From Pontibacter coccineus (GTDB lineage Bacteria; Bacteroidota; Bacteroidia; Cytophagales; Hymenobacteraceae): 64,000 bases of DNA. Made by a program: the position numbers and the translations under genes. The DNA lies in contig NZ_JAUOTN010000003.1 in NCBI RefSeq assembly GCF_030546575.1, positions 372,001 to 436,000 of the forward strand, in the 5' to 3' direction. Shown here in pieces: positions 17,668 through 26,210 of the stretch; the first letter of the stretch is position 1, and each line of letters opens with the position of its first letter. A model generated the notes under the pieces. That model ran no database searches. It saw only the letters and a program-made list of their open reading frames with translations, and was not told the origin of the DNA.

Positions 17668-18774
17668 TTGAAAATAATTCAACTTGTTCAAAAGCCTCAG
17701 CTTAGAGGTGCCGAAATATTTGCCTCACAACTTTCAAACCATTTGCAGAAATCAGGTGTAGATGTACACCTGATTTCTGTGTTTAGTGGAGCCTCACATC
17801 TGCCCTTCAAGGGCAAGATAAGCCATTTGAATAGACCAATAAATAAAAGGCTGTGGGACTTTAAAGCTTGGAGAGCTTTTGCCGAAATAATAAAACGAGA
17901 ACGGCCGGATCTAATTCAGGCAAATGCTGGAGATACACTAAAATTTGCCATTCTTAGTAAGCTCTTTTACAAGTGGGATACTCCTATCGTATTTAGGAAT
18001 GCTAATAAAATGGGTGATTTCATAGATTCGAAACCCAAATATTTATTGAATCGCTTTCTTGTAAAGAAAGTAGATGCGGTCGTTTCAGTGAGCAAGCTAT
18101 GTGAAAATGATTTTAAAGCGACATTTGATTTTCCTAGTTCTAAGATCAAAACAATACCAATAGGTGTAGAAGAATATGAAATTTCACACGAGCCACCTAC
18201 GGATTTGCAGGCCATTTATAAGAATTACAGGGTACTAGTAAATATTGGTAGTTTGGTGCCTGAGAAAAATCATGAAGCACTTTTAAATATATTTGAGGCT
18301 ATAGCCAAAAAAGATTCATCTGTCTTTCTGATTATTATCGGGGACGGTCGTTTACGGTCAGAATTGGAGAATAAAGCTAATAATTTATTAAGTAAGAATC
18401 GCATACTTTTTGCCGGCTACCGGAATGATGTAATGAAGGTCTTAAAGCATGGCACTGCTTTCTTGATGCCAAGTTTAATTGAAGGATTACCAGGTGTTAT
18501 TCTAGAAGCGATGTACTGCCAAATACCAGTTATTGCAAACAATGTGGGAGGTATCAGTGAGGTGGTAAACGAGAGGACAGGATGGTTAATTGAAAAGAAC
18601 GATACATCTAGTTTCATTAATGCTGTTAATGAGGTATTAGCTGGCAGTGAGAATATAAGATACAAAGTAGGCAATGCACAACAACTTGTTATAAGCGAGT
18701 ATCTAAATTCTCAGATAGCGGCAAGATTTAAGAAGGCTTATATGAGTGTGATTGCTGGGGGCAGTTTGTCTTAA
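17668..18774 (+). CDS. Family 4 glycosyltransferase
   Basis: 368 residues, GT-B fold. QLVQKPQLRGAEIFASQLS opens the acceptor domain and EGLPGVILEAMYCQIPVIA supplies the EX7E donor-site motif, with VGGISEVV behind it. The start is TTG at 17668, three bases after the previous stop; no ATG is available near the family's usual N-terminus. Retaining transferase of the repeat-unit pathway. Confidence 0.88.
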   Translation: MKIIQLVQKPQLRGAEIFASQLSNHLQKSGVDVHLISVFSGASHLPFKGKISHLNRPINKRLWDFKAWRAFAEIIKRERPDLIQANAGDTLKFAILSKLFYKWDTPIVFRNANKMGDFIDSKPKYLLNRFLVKKVDAVVSVSKLCENDFKATFDFPSSKIKTIPIGVEEYEISHEPPTDLQAIYKNYRVLVNIGSLVPEKNHEALLNIFEAIAKKDSSVFLIIIGDGRLRSELENKANNLLSKNRILFAGYRNDVMKVLKHGTAFLMPSLIEGLPGVILEAMYCQIPVIANNVGGISEVVNERTGWLIEKNDTSSFINAVNEVLAGSENIRYKVGNAQQLVISEYLNSQIAARFKKAYMSVIAGGSLS

Positions 18775-18783
18775 TTTTTACAT

Positions 18784-18807
18784 AGCCAACCGCTCCGAGG
18801 AAGAATT
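18784..18807 (-). repeat. Degenerate REP-like repeat, reverse copy
   Basis: A short AGCCAACCGCTCCGAGGA core followed by AGAATT, nine bases after a GT4 stop codon, resembles the reverse orientation of the REP-like family. It is heavily worn. Confidence 0.35.
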
Positions 18808-18833
18808 TTGAAAAAAAAGTTAACTAGATTTTC

Positions 18834-20030
18834 GTGCATAATCATAAAGTAAAAGTCCTCCACTTAATAAAATCATTGGGCAGAGGTGGAGCTGAAATGT
18901 TACTGCCCGAAACGCTTAAAGTGCACGATCGAGATCAATTCGATTTCCATTTTGCTTACTTCCTGCCTTGGAAAGATCAAATGGTGCCTGCTATTGAAGA
19001 ACAGGGTGCTAGGGCCGTGTGCTTCAAGGCGAATAATAATCTGCAGATGTTTCAGCGGGTTGGGGATATCAGCCGCTATGTGAAAGAACACCAGATTGAT
19101 GTAATCCATAGCCATTTACCTTGGGCTGGCGTGATTGCCAGGCTAGTTGGTAAGAAAACAGGTGTGCCTGTGGTTTATACTGAGCATAACAAGTGGGAGC
19201 GTTATAATAAGATCACGTACTGGCTGAATAAATTTAGCTTTGGCTGGCAGAACGCCGCAGTGGCGGTATCGGATGACGTGCAGAAATCTATCCGAAAAAA
19301 TGCCGGTACAAAATTCCGCGAGCTTGCTCTGCCTGCTATGCAGGGAACCAGGATCAATGGAAAAGCACAACAGCCATATCTGCTCAACATTTTAAATGGT
19401 GTTAATACAGTACACTTTGATCGGGACGAGCAGGCGGGCCTGCAGATACGGCAGCAGTTGGGTATACCTATTAATGCCCATGTAATTGGAACCGTATCTG
19501 TCTTCCGTTTTCAGAAGCGCCTGGATGTGTGGATGGAGATCGCTGCTGCTATACTGAAAAGAATACCCGAAGCACATTTCATTCTCGTTGGGGATGGACC
19601 ACTGAAAGAAGAGCTGCTAGCCAAGAGAAAAGCTTTGGGTATAGAGGAGCGCTTGCATATGCCAGGCCTCAAAACTGATGTGAAGCCTTACTTTAGTATG
19701 ATGGATATTTACATGATGTCCTCCATCTTCGAAGGCTTACCAATCGCTTTACTGGAAGCCATGAGTTGTAGCTGTGCCGTGATCAGTACCAAGGCAGGCG
19801 GTGTAGGAGAGGTTGTCGAGCATGGGAAAAGCGGCTTACTGTGCGAAGTAGACAATTATACCAAGCTTATCGACTATGGCGTGCAGCTGATCCAAAACCA
19901 GGAGCAGTGTGTCGCTCTAGCAGCTGGAGCCCGCAAGCGGGTACAGGCCGATTTCAGTATCAATAAGATGGCGAAGCAACTGGAAGATCTATATTTGTAT
20001 TTGAAAAAGGAGAGGGAGAACACAAAATAA
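18834..20030 (+). CDS. Family 4 glycosyltransferase
   Basis: 398 residues. The N-terminus VKVLHLIKSLGRGGAEMLL is the classic GT4 glycine-rich acceptor loop, and EGLPIALLEAMSCSCAVIS with KAGGVGEVVEHG is the donor site with EX7E. The start is GTG at 18834. Base composition is near the genome average, unlike the genes at 4.6-16 kb, so it may belong to the older part of the locus. Confidence 0.9.
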   Translation: MHNHKVKVLHLIKSLGRGGAEMLLPETLKVHDRDQFDFHFAYFLPWKDQMVPAIEEQGARAVCFKANNNLQMFQRVGDISRYVKEHQIDVIHSHLPWAGVIARLVGKKTGVPVVYTEHNKWERYNKITYWLNKFSFGWQNAAVAVSDDVQKSIRKNAGTKFRELALPAMQGTRINGKAQQPYLLNILNGVNTVHFDRDEQAGLQIRQQLGIPINAHVIGTVSVFRFQKRLDVWMEIAAAILKRIPEAHFILVGDGPLKEELLAKRKALGIEERLHMPGLKTDVKPYFSMMDIYMMSSIFEGLPIALLEAMSCSCAVISTKAGGVGEVVEHGKSGLLCEVDNYTKLIDYGVQLIQNQEQCVALAAGARKRVQADFSINKMAKQLEDLYLYLKKERENTK

Positions 20031-20116
20031 TCTACTCTTTCCCCTTTCCAAAGAGGAGCTTCTTGAACGAATATCATACTCCTGCTTCCTTCCAAGGGGT
20101 ATATTATTGTACTAGA

Positions 20117-20149
20117 CTTCCTCTTGAAAGGGGCAGGGGTGTGTTAATT
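20117..20149 (+). repeat. REP-like repeat, forward copy
   Basis: CTTCCTCTTGAAAGG then GGCAGGGGTGTGTTAATT matches the forward repeat with a mismatched stem. The preceding 20033-20100 contains further C-rich and AGAGG fragments that look like older remnants. Confidence 0.5.
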
Positions 20150-20165
20150 ATACGAAGGCAAAGCC

Positions 20166-21128
20166 ATGCAAATAAGAAAAGGAACAGAAGCTGATATACC
20201 AGCTATTGTAGAACTACTCAAATCTTCTCTGGGAGAAGGGCTAATACAGAAGTCAGAGCGCTTGTGGAATTGGAAGCACATGGAAAACCCACATGGTGTA
20301 TCACCAGTGCTGATAGCTGAGGCTGACGGACAAGTAGTAGGTGTGAGGGCGTTCCTTCGTTGGCAATGGAAGTATAAAGGGCAGGTATTACGGGCAATTA
20401 GGGCTGTTGATACAGCAACTCATCCTGAATTTCAAGGGAAAGGCATCTTTAAAAAGCTGACCCTGCAAGGGCTCAAGGACGCAAAGATGCAAGGTATAGA
20501 CCTTGTATACAATACGCCTAATGATAGTAGTAAGCCAGGTTACTTGAAGATGGGGTGGAAGGAGATGGGACGAATGGCTTTAAAGCTGAAAGTAAATCTA
20601 TTGGCTTATAAGCATCACTCCTTACCAATACTACCTGAGCAAAATTGGACTAAGTTAGCAGAACTACTACCCAAGCTGTCAAATCCTTCTGATTTGGCAG
20701 ATCAGGTACAAACACTTCTGAGCCCGGTTTATATTCAATGGCGTTACCAGGATAACCCTTTATTCGATTATTATTACCTTTCGGACTATCAGTCCTACGT
20801 ACTGTTCTTTCGCTTTAAGTCACATAGTTTTGGACAAGAATTGCGGATTGTTGATTTACTAGTTGATAAGCAAAAGTTTAATAAAGAGGCGAATAAAGAG
20901 TTATCACGTACTTTTCAAAAGCTTAATAAAGCATGTTTTTTAGCTTCCGCTTCTGGCAGGCACTTTCAATTAGTACGAAGTGTTTATCCTGGCATGGGAA
21001 TTATACCCGTTATAGATAAAGGGCCTATTGTGACATTGCGCAATGTTAATTTGCAAGAGAAGGTATTTGCTGAATTGAGTAAACAAGAAAACTGGGGATA
21101 TGCAATTGGTGACATGGAGTTGTTTTAG
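20166..21128 (+). CDS. GNAT family N-acyltransferase, long form
   Basis: 320 residues with one clear N-terminal GNAT domain. MQIRKGTEADIPAIVELL, RAVDTATHPEFQGKGIFKKL (acyl-CoA motif A, xGxGxx) and NTPNDSSKPGYLKMGW are visible. The C-terminal half is a family-specific extension with no motif I know. Proteins of this type are common in Bacteroidota capsule loci. It lies 6 bases upstream of the polymerase and near a polysaccharide deacetylase, so N-acyl remodelling of an amino sugar is a reasonable guess. Confidence 0.8.
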   Translation: MQIRKGTEADIPAIVELLKSSLGEGLIQKSERLWNWKHMENPHGVSPVLIAEADGQVVGVRAFLRWQWKYKGQVLRAIRAVDTATHPEFQGKGIFKKLTLQGLKDAKMQGIDLVYNTPNDSSKPGYLKMGWKEMGRMALKLKVNLLAYKHHSLPILPEQNWTKLAELLPKLSNPSDLADQVQTLLSPVYIQWRYQDNPLFDYYYLSDYQSYVLFFRFKSHSFGQELRIVDLLVDKQKFNKEANKELSRTFQKLNKACFLASASGRHFQLVRSVYPGMGIIPVIDKGPIVTLRNVNLQEKVFAELSKQENWGYAIGDMELF

Positions 21129-21134
21129 TAGAAG

Positions 21135-22355
21135 ATGGTCGGAGCGGTTATTCTAATTTTTGTATTTTATTTTTTAAATCAGCCTCTTCTGAAATCTTAT
21201 CAAAAGAAGTTTTCTTTCTTTTCGATAGCATTGATGAACAAGCTATACTTTTATCATCTGCTATTTTGGGGTGTTTATTATACCTACACAGTCTTTAATC
21301 GATCTGATTCGAAAAATTACTTTGTCAGGTCAGCGGAGTATCCTGGAGAATGGACCGAGTTACTAGTATCCGGTACACGCTTTATTGAGTTTGTAGCTTA
21401 TCCATTTACTAATACTCTTGGATTTAGTTATGAAATGACTATGCTTCTATTCGCTTGGTTTGGCTATATTGGATTTATTCATTTCTATATTTTTTTTCTA
21501 GAAAATTTAAAACTGAAGCTTCAACTTTGGGGATATGATTTATTAATCGTCTTGCTCTTTTTGCCAAACATGCACTTCTGGACAGCTTCTCTAGGTAAAG
21601 GTGCTATTATATTTATGGGTATAGGGTTATTTGCTTATGGCATGCGCTTTCCCCAAAAACGATTTTTTGCCCTTGTGTTAGGCTCCACTATTGTCTATAT
21701 GGTAAGACCGCACATGTTTATGTTTTTGGGTATTGGAGCTGTGATAGGATATTTCACGGGTCGCGAGAAAGTGCCCCTCTATCAGAAGATATTAGTTTAT
21801 TGCGCGTTTGCCGGGGGTATTTTTGTCATGTCTGATCAAATATTAGCTATGGCAAATATCAATGAAGAGGATGTGGTTGGAAGTTTTCAAGATTTCTCTC
21901 AAGTACAGGCAGGTAGACTGCAAAGTGCTGGTTCTGGAGTAGATATAACCAGCTATCCCCTACCACTTAAACTTTTCACCTTCTGGTTCCGTCCCCTCTT
22001 TGTGGATGCACCTGGGGCACTTGGCCTATTTGTCTCTTTCGAAAATCTGCTTTATGTTATACTCGCTTGGAAATTAGTTGATAAAGATTTTATTCGTTTC
22101 TTAAAAAAATCTACCTCTTTGGTGAAGATGAGCCTAGTGATCTTCATCTCTTCTTCTATCGCGCTGTCATTTGTGATGTCGAATTTGGGGATTGCTATGC
22201 GGCAGAAGAGCATGGTAATGTATTTTCTATTCTTTGTAATCATCTCTTTTCTAGAGTATAAGAAAAAGAAGAAGATTGCCTTGTTTCAGTTGAAAAAGAA
22301 GAAGATGGAGGAGCAGGAGCGGTTGGAGGGCTACGCTTCTCCGGCTATATCTTAA
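21135..22355 (+). CDS. Probable Wzy-type O-antigen/capsule polymerase
   Basis: 406 residues with about ten hydrophobic segments, including FFLNQPLL near the N-terminus, a cluster at 130-200, and SLVIFISSSIALSF near 340. A large hydrophilic stretch around residues 215-275 would be the periplasmic loop. The C-terminus is strongly basic (runs of Lys) and cytoplasmic. Sequence conservation in polymerases is low, so the call rests on topology, position next to glycosyltransferases, and the presence of a Wzx flippase at 4637 with no other polymerase candidate. Confidence 0.65.
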   Translation: MVGAVILIFVFYFLNQPLLKSYQKKFSFFSIALMNKLYFYHLLFWGVYYTYTVFNRSDSKNYFVRSAEYPGEWTELLVSGTRFIEFVAYPFTNTLGFSYEMTMLLFAWFGYIGFIHFYIFFLENLKLKLQLWGYDLLIVLLFLPNMHFWTASLGKGAIIFMGIGLFAYGMRFPQKRFFALVLGSTIVYMVRPHMFMFLGIGAVIGYFTGREKVPLYQKILVYCAFAGGIFVMSDQILAMANINEEDVVGSFQDFSQVQAGRLQSAGSGVDITSYPLPLKLFTFWFRPLFVDAPGALGLFVSFENLLYVILAWKLVDKDFIRFLKKSTSLVKMSLVIFISSSIALSFVMSNLGIAMRQKSMVMYFLFFVIISFLEYKKKKKIALFQLKKKKMEEQERLEGYASPAIS

Positions 22356-22362
22356 GGTCTAA

Positions 22363-22393
22363 AACCCATCCCTGCCCCTCTTGGGAGGGGGAT
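22363..22393 (-). repeat. REP-like repeat, reverse copy
   Basis: AACCCATCCCTGCCCCTC followed by TTGGGAGGGGGAT is the reverse orientation of the repeat family, starting 7 bases after the polymerase stop codon. A second fragment (CCCTTAACCCCTCC) follows at about 22400. Confidence 0.6.
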
Positions 22394-22445
22394 CCGACTA
22401 CCCTTAACCCCTCCTTAGCCAAGGCGCAGAATTTTAACAAGAGTT

Positions 22446-23429
22446 ATGATCAACGATATACCTGTTTTCACGATTTCCCTTGATTTTGAACTCTATTGGG
22501 GAATTTTTGATAAAGTACCCTTAGTAGAGCGTAGGCAGTACTTCCAAAACACACGCAGAGTGATACCTGAGATGCTGGCACTTTTCGAGCAGCAAAAAAT
22601 AAAGGTGACCTGGGCGACCGTAGGGATGCTTTTTGCGAAAGACTGGACCGATTGGACAACTGCTATACCTGCACTTCGGCCCTCGTATCATAACGATCAA
22701 CTGTCAGCTTACAGGCTTAAAGAGGAATTTGGTAGGGATGGTAGTCTACAGGATTACTTTTTTGCGCCCGAGTTAGTTGAACTGATTAACCAGACACCTT
22801 ACCAGGAGATTGCCACCCATACCTTTGCACATTACTACTGCCAGGAGGTCGGACAGACGGTAGAGCAGTTCCGACAGGACCTGCAGGCAGCGCAAGGTAT
22901 AGCAGCTCGACAAGGGATGGAACTGCAATCGCTGGTATTCCCTCGCAATCAGTTTAATGAAGCTTATCTGAAGGTTTGTCTGGACGAAGGCATTAAAACT
23001 GTTCGCTCTAACACAAGCGATTGGTTTTGGGAACAGACAGTGGAAGATAAATTGTCGAAACGCATCTTTCGAACTGGCGATGCCTACCTGCCCCTTGGTA
23101 AAAGAACCTCTTTCCCGCTCTCTTCCCTTAAACTGAAAGAAGGTTTTCCTTTGGCTATACCTGCCAGTCGCTTTTTGAGGCCAGTTGATGGGAAAAGAGA
23201 TATACTAAATAAACTGCGCCTACAACGCATTCTCTCTGAAATGACCGTAGCTGCCAAACGCAAAGAATGCTACCACCTCTGGTGGCATCCGCATAACTTC
23301 GGCAGCTACCCTGAGCGCAGCATGGCGGATTTGAAAGTAATCATCGAGCATTATAAAAAGCAAGAGCAGCAATATGGAATGCGAAGCTTGAGTATGCTAG
23401 GTATTTATGAGTATGTAACCGGGAGGTAA
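22446..23429 (+). CDS. Polysaccharide deacetylase family protein (NodB-like)
   Basis: 327 residues. SLDFELYWG near residue 11 provides the catalytic base Asp of the CE4 fold, VTWATVGML follows, and ATHTFAHYYC near residue 120 gives the zinc-binding His pair. The LWWHPHNFGSYPE segment near 280 is the C-terminal histidine motif. No signal peptide is visible, so it probably acts in the cytoplasm on a lipid- or nucleotide-linked sugar, or uses another export route. Removal of an N-acetyl group would fit with the GNAT gene two genes upstream. Confidence 0.83.
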   Translation: MINDIPVFTISLDFELYWGIFDKVPLVERRQYFQNTRRVIPEMLALFEQQKIKVTWATVGMLFAKDWTDWTTAIPALRPSYHNDQLSAYRLKEEFGRDGSLQDYFFAPELVELINQTPYQEIATHTFAHYYCQEVGQTVEQFRQDLQAAQGIAARQGMELQSLVFPRNQFNEAYLKVCLDEGIKTVRSNTSDWFWEQTVEDKLSKRIFRTGDAYLPLGKRTSFPLSSLKLKEGFPLAIPASRFLRPVDGKRDILNKLRLQRILSEMTVAAKRKECYHLWWHPHNFGSYPERSMADLKVIIEHYKKQEQQYGMRSLSMLGIYEYVTGR

Positions 23430-23434
23430 TTTGT

Positions 23435-23442
23435 TACCTTTG
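23435..23442 (+). promoter_or_regulatory. Bacteroidota-type -7 box upstream of the GT4/PglC-like pair
   Basis: TACCTTTG matches TAnnTTTG, lies 24 bases before the GT4 start and directly after the deacetylase stop codon. The -33 region is not convincing. Confidence 0.5.
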
Positions 23443-23465
23443 CACCCGAAAACAAATTTTACCCC

Positions 23466-24635
23466 ATGCCCCCAGTACTTATCCGCATCACCACGGTACC
23501 GCTTTCTCTTCAGAAACTGATTACAGGCCAGTTACCGTATATGCGATCCAAAGGCTTTGAGCCGGTCATGGTATCTGCAAATGGGCCAGAGGCGGGAGCG
23601 GTGGTACGTGAGCAGGAAACGCCTTTGATTGAGATTGGGATGACGCGCAAGATAACGCCGGTGCAGGACCTGAAAGCACTTTGGAAATTTTACCGCCTCT
23701 GCAAAAAACACAAGCCTTCTATAGTGCACTCCCATACCCCGAAAGCGGGCATCATTGGCATGTTGGGCGCTAAATTAGCGGGTGTTCCGGTGCGACTGCA
23801 TACAGTGGCAGGACTTCCGCTGATGGAAACACAAGGCAAGACACGGAGGCTATTAGAGGGTGTTGAGAAACTTACCTACGCCTGCGCTACCAAGGTATAC
23901 CCCAACTCAACCGTGCTCAAAAACTTTATTTTGGAAAGCGGCTTCTGCGATCCTGAAAAAGTGAAAGTGATCGGTAACGGCAGCAGTAACGGCATTGACA
24001 CCGCTTTCTTCAGCCGGGAGCAGTTAGATGAAACAAAACTACAGGAACTGAAAGCTACCTTAGGTATAGATCCTGATGATTTTGTCTTCGTCTTTATAGG
24101 CCGGCTCGTAAAGGACAAAGGGGTACAGGAACTGGTACAGGCCTTTGTAAAAGTGCAGCCACAGTATCCACACCTGAAGTTACTGTTGGTAGGGCCGTTT
24201 GAACAGGATCTTGACCCCATCCCAGATGATGTATTGCAGGAAATAAAGCAGAACCCCGCTATCTTATCAGTAGGTTTCCAAAATGATGTGCGTCCTTACT
24301 TAGCCATCAGCCAAGTGCTGGCTTTCCCGTCATACCGCGAAGGTTTTCCGAATGTGCCCATGCAGGCTGGTTGCTTCGGTCTTCCCGCTATCGTGACCGA
24401 TATCAATGGCTGCAACGAGATCATACGTCAGGGTGAGAACGGCCTGATCGTGCCGCCGAAGTCGATGGAGGCTTTGTATGCGGCGATGGAACGTTTGATT
24501 ACCGATAAAGCAGCTTATGCCCATATGCAGGCGCTGGCGCGCAAGATGATCGTGGCGCGTTACGAACAGACCCAGTTCTGGGAGCTTTTATTACAGGAAT
24601 ACAGATCCCACTTAAAACAACATGAAGGTATATAG
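23466..24635 (+). CDS. Family 4 glycosyltransferase (PglA-like position)
   Basis: 389 residues. RITTVPLSLQKLITGQ and HSHTPKAGIIGMLGAKLAG form the acceptor domain; FIGRLVKDKGVQELVQAF and YREGFPNVPMQAGCFGLPA the donor domain. The second Glu of the usual EX7E is Gln here (NVPMQAG), as is frequent in this subgroup. It overlaps the phosphoglycosyl transferase gene by 14 bases, so it likely adds the second sugar to the lipid-linked diNAcBac, the role of PglA in Campylobacter. That role is inferred from position. Confidence 0.87.
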   Translation: MPPVLIRITTVPLSLQKLITGQLPYMRSKGFEPVMVSANGPEAGAVVREQETPLIEIGMTRKITPVQDLKALWKFYRLCKKHKPSIVHSHTPKAGIIGMLGAKLAGVPVRLHTVAGLPLMETQGKTRRLLEGVEKLTYACATKVYPNSTVLKNFILESGFCDPEKVKVIGNGSSNGIDTAFFSREQLDETKLQELKATLGIDPDDFVFVFIGRLVKDKGVQELVQAFVKVQPQYPHLKLLLVGPFEQDLDPIPDDVLQEIKQNPAILSVGFQNDVRPYLAISQVLAFPSYREGFPNVPMQAGCFGLPAIVTDINGCNEIIRQGENGLIVPPKSMEALYAAMERLITDKAAYAHMQALARKMIVARYEQTQFWELLLQEYRSHLKQHEGI

Positions 24636-25245
24636 CCGTTTATTCAAGCGCCCGATCGACTTTGTACTTAGCCTGGTGGCTTTCATCGTGCTGCTGCCCG
24701 TTTTCCTGGTGGTCACGCTGTTGCTGGCGATTGCCAATGACGGCAAACCATTCTTCCTGCAGCCACGCCCGGGTAAGGAAGGCCGCCTCTTTCGGGTGAT
24801 TAAGTATAAGACAATGAACGACCGCCGCGACGAGCGAGGCGAACTGTTATCAGACGCTGAGCGCCTGACGCCAATCGGCGCCTTTGTACGCAAGACCTCC
24901 CTGGACGAAGTACCGCAACTGCTCAACGTAATCAAAGGAGATATGTCACTTATCGGTCCGCGCCCTTTGCTGGTGGAATATCTGCCCCTCTACAATGAAA
25001 TTCAGCGCCGCCGCCATGAAGTGCGCCCCGGCATCACCGGCTGGGCCCAGGTCAACGGCCGCAACGCCATCAGCTGGGAGCAGAAGTTTAGCTATGATGT
25101 GTGGTACGTCGACAATGTTTCTTTCCTGTTAGATGTGAAGATCATCTTCATGACGATCGTGAAGGTGTTTAAGTCGGAGGGAATTAGTGCCGAGGGAGTT
25201 GCTACAATGGAGCGGTTTAGAGGGAGTAACTTCGTGAAAGATTAA
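24622..25245 (+). CDS. Monotopic phosphoglycosyl transferase (PglC-like initiating sugar transferase)
   Basis: 207 residues, the small form with one N-terminal re-entrant membrane helix (DFVLSLVAFIVLLPVFLVV). The catalytic core shows KYKTMND, SLDEVPQLLNVIKGDMS with the Asp-Glu dyad, GPRPLL and RPGITGWAQVNGR, all hallmarks of the family. It transfers a phospho-sugar from a UDP-sugar to undecaprenyl phosphate and so starts the repeat unit. PglD-, PglE- and PglF-like genes follow, so UDP-diNAcBac is the likely donor. Only one initiating transferase occurs in the window. Confidence 0.93.
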   Translation: MKVYSRLFKRPIDFVLSLVAFIVLLPVFLVVTLLLAIANDGKPFFLQPRPGKEGRLFRVIKYKTMNDRRDERGELLSDAERLTPIGAFVRKTSLDEVPQLLNVIKGDMSLIGPRPLLVEYLPLYNEIQRRRHEVRPGITGWAQVNGRNAISWEQKFSYDVWYVDNVSFLLDVKIIFMTIVKVFKSEGISAEGVATMERFRGSNFVKD

Positions 25246-25275
25246 CCTGCTCCTGCCCCTCCGAGGAGGGGAATC
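25244..25275 (-). repeat. REP-like repeat, reverse copy
   Basis: TCCTGCCCCTCCGAGG and AGGGGAATC give an intact palindromic stem; the copy touches the stop codon of the PglC-like gene. Confidence 0.65.
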
Positions 25276-25421
25276 GGGAATGCGTATTATCCTACATACT
25301 TCTCTGTCAAGGGCCTCTTCCTTAAAGAGACAACAGAAGCTTTAATGCCTTTGATTAGAATCTGATGAAATAAAGCAGTTAGCGGTTCTACGAAGGAAGA
25401 GCTTACTAAGGCGAACTGCGG

Positions 25422-25444
25422 AATTCCCCTCCTCAAAGGGGCAG
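25422..25444 (+). repeat. REP-like repeat, forward copy (partial)
   Basis: AATTCCCCTCCTCAAAGGGG stem of the repeat family with the G-rich tail missing or displaced. Confidence 0.55.
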
Positions 25445-25567
25445 ATCAATCGTTCATAAGAATCCTGTAAATCTGAAAATTATTGGGGTAGGGGCTCCTA
25501 TATAAAAATTCAGGCAACTACGTTTCCAGATTTCTCATTACATTCGAGATGAGAAATTGAGAATTCT

Positions 25568-25575
25568 TACCTTTG
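25568..25575 (+). promoter_or_regulatory. Bacteroidota-type -7 box upstream of the pglD-like gene
   Basis: TACCTTTG matches TAnnTTTG and lies 26 bases upstream of the ATG at 25602. It supports choosing that ATG over the upstream in-frame ATG at 25557, which would lie upstream of the transcription start. Confidence 0.55.
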
Positions 25576-25601
25576 CACAACACCATACCACTGATTCAAC
25601 C

Positions 25602-26210
25602 ATGTACCTATACGGCGCAAGTGGACATGCAAAAGTGATCATCGATATCTTGCGGGATATGGGTATACCTGTTTTGGGGGCCTTTGATAAAAACCCTTCC
25701 ATAAAAGAGATAAGTGGTATACCTGTGATCGGCGCTGAAATAGAGCAGGAGCTTGAACAGCCGGTCATCATCAGTATCGGTGACAACAGCATCCGCCGAC
25801 GGGTAGCCGAAAAAAAACTGGATGTAGCATTTGGGAAAGCCTTTCATCCTTCCGCAATCATCTCGCCCTCCGCTACCATCGCTGAAGGTGCCGTGGTGAT
25901 GCAGGGAGCTATTATACAGGCCGACGCGCAAATCGGGCGGCATGCAATCATCAACACAGGAGCGAGCATCGACCATGACTGCCAGATCGGGGATTATGCT
26001 CATATCTCGCCGGGAGCAGTGCTCAGTGGGAATGTGCAGGTAGGTGAAGGCACGCATATAGGCGCTGGAGCCGTAGTTATCCCGAACCTGAAGATTGGGA
26101 AGTGGTGCAAAATAGGGGCAGGTGCCGTTGTAATACGCGATCTGCCGGATAGTGTAACAGCAGTGGGTAATCCGGCCCGAATCATAAAAGAACATCAGAC
26201 AAACATATGA
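25602..26210 (+). CDS. PglD-like UDP-amino-sugar acetyltransferase
   Basis: 202 residues from ATG 25602. MYLYGASGHAKVIIDIL is the PglD/NeuD UDP-sugar binding domain, followed by left-handed beta-helix hexapeptide repeats from about residue 85 to 180. ASIDHDCQIGDYAHISPGA contains the catalytic base His of the family. Together with the overlapping PglE-like gene it should N-acetylate UDP-4-amino-4,6-dideoxy-GlcNAc to UDP-diNAcBac using acetyl-CoA. It overlaps the next gene by four bases. Confidence 0.9.
   Translation: MYLYGASGHAKVIIDILRDMGIPVLGAFDKNPSIKEISGIPVIGAEIEQELEQPVIISIGDNSIRRRVAEKKLDVAFGKAFHPSAIISPSATIAEGAVVMQGAIIQADAQIGRHAIINTGASIDHDCQIGDYAHISPGAVLSGNVQVGEGTHIGAGAVVIPNLKIGKWCKIGAGAVVIRDLPDSVTAVGNPARIIKEHQTNI

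Larger units (their letters stand above)
25276..25601. other. Gap holding further REP-like fragments and a promoter
   Basis: This stretch between the PglC-like and PglD-like genes has no gene I can support. It carries a forward REP-like copy at 25422-25444, a loose GGGGTAGGGGCTCC fragment near 25484, and the -7 box at 25568. The open frame before the PglD-like ATG would add 15 residues but has no family match. Confidence 0.5.
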
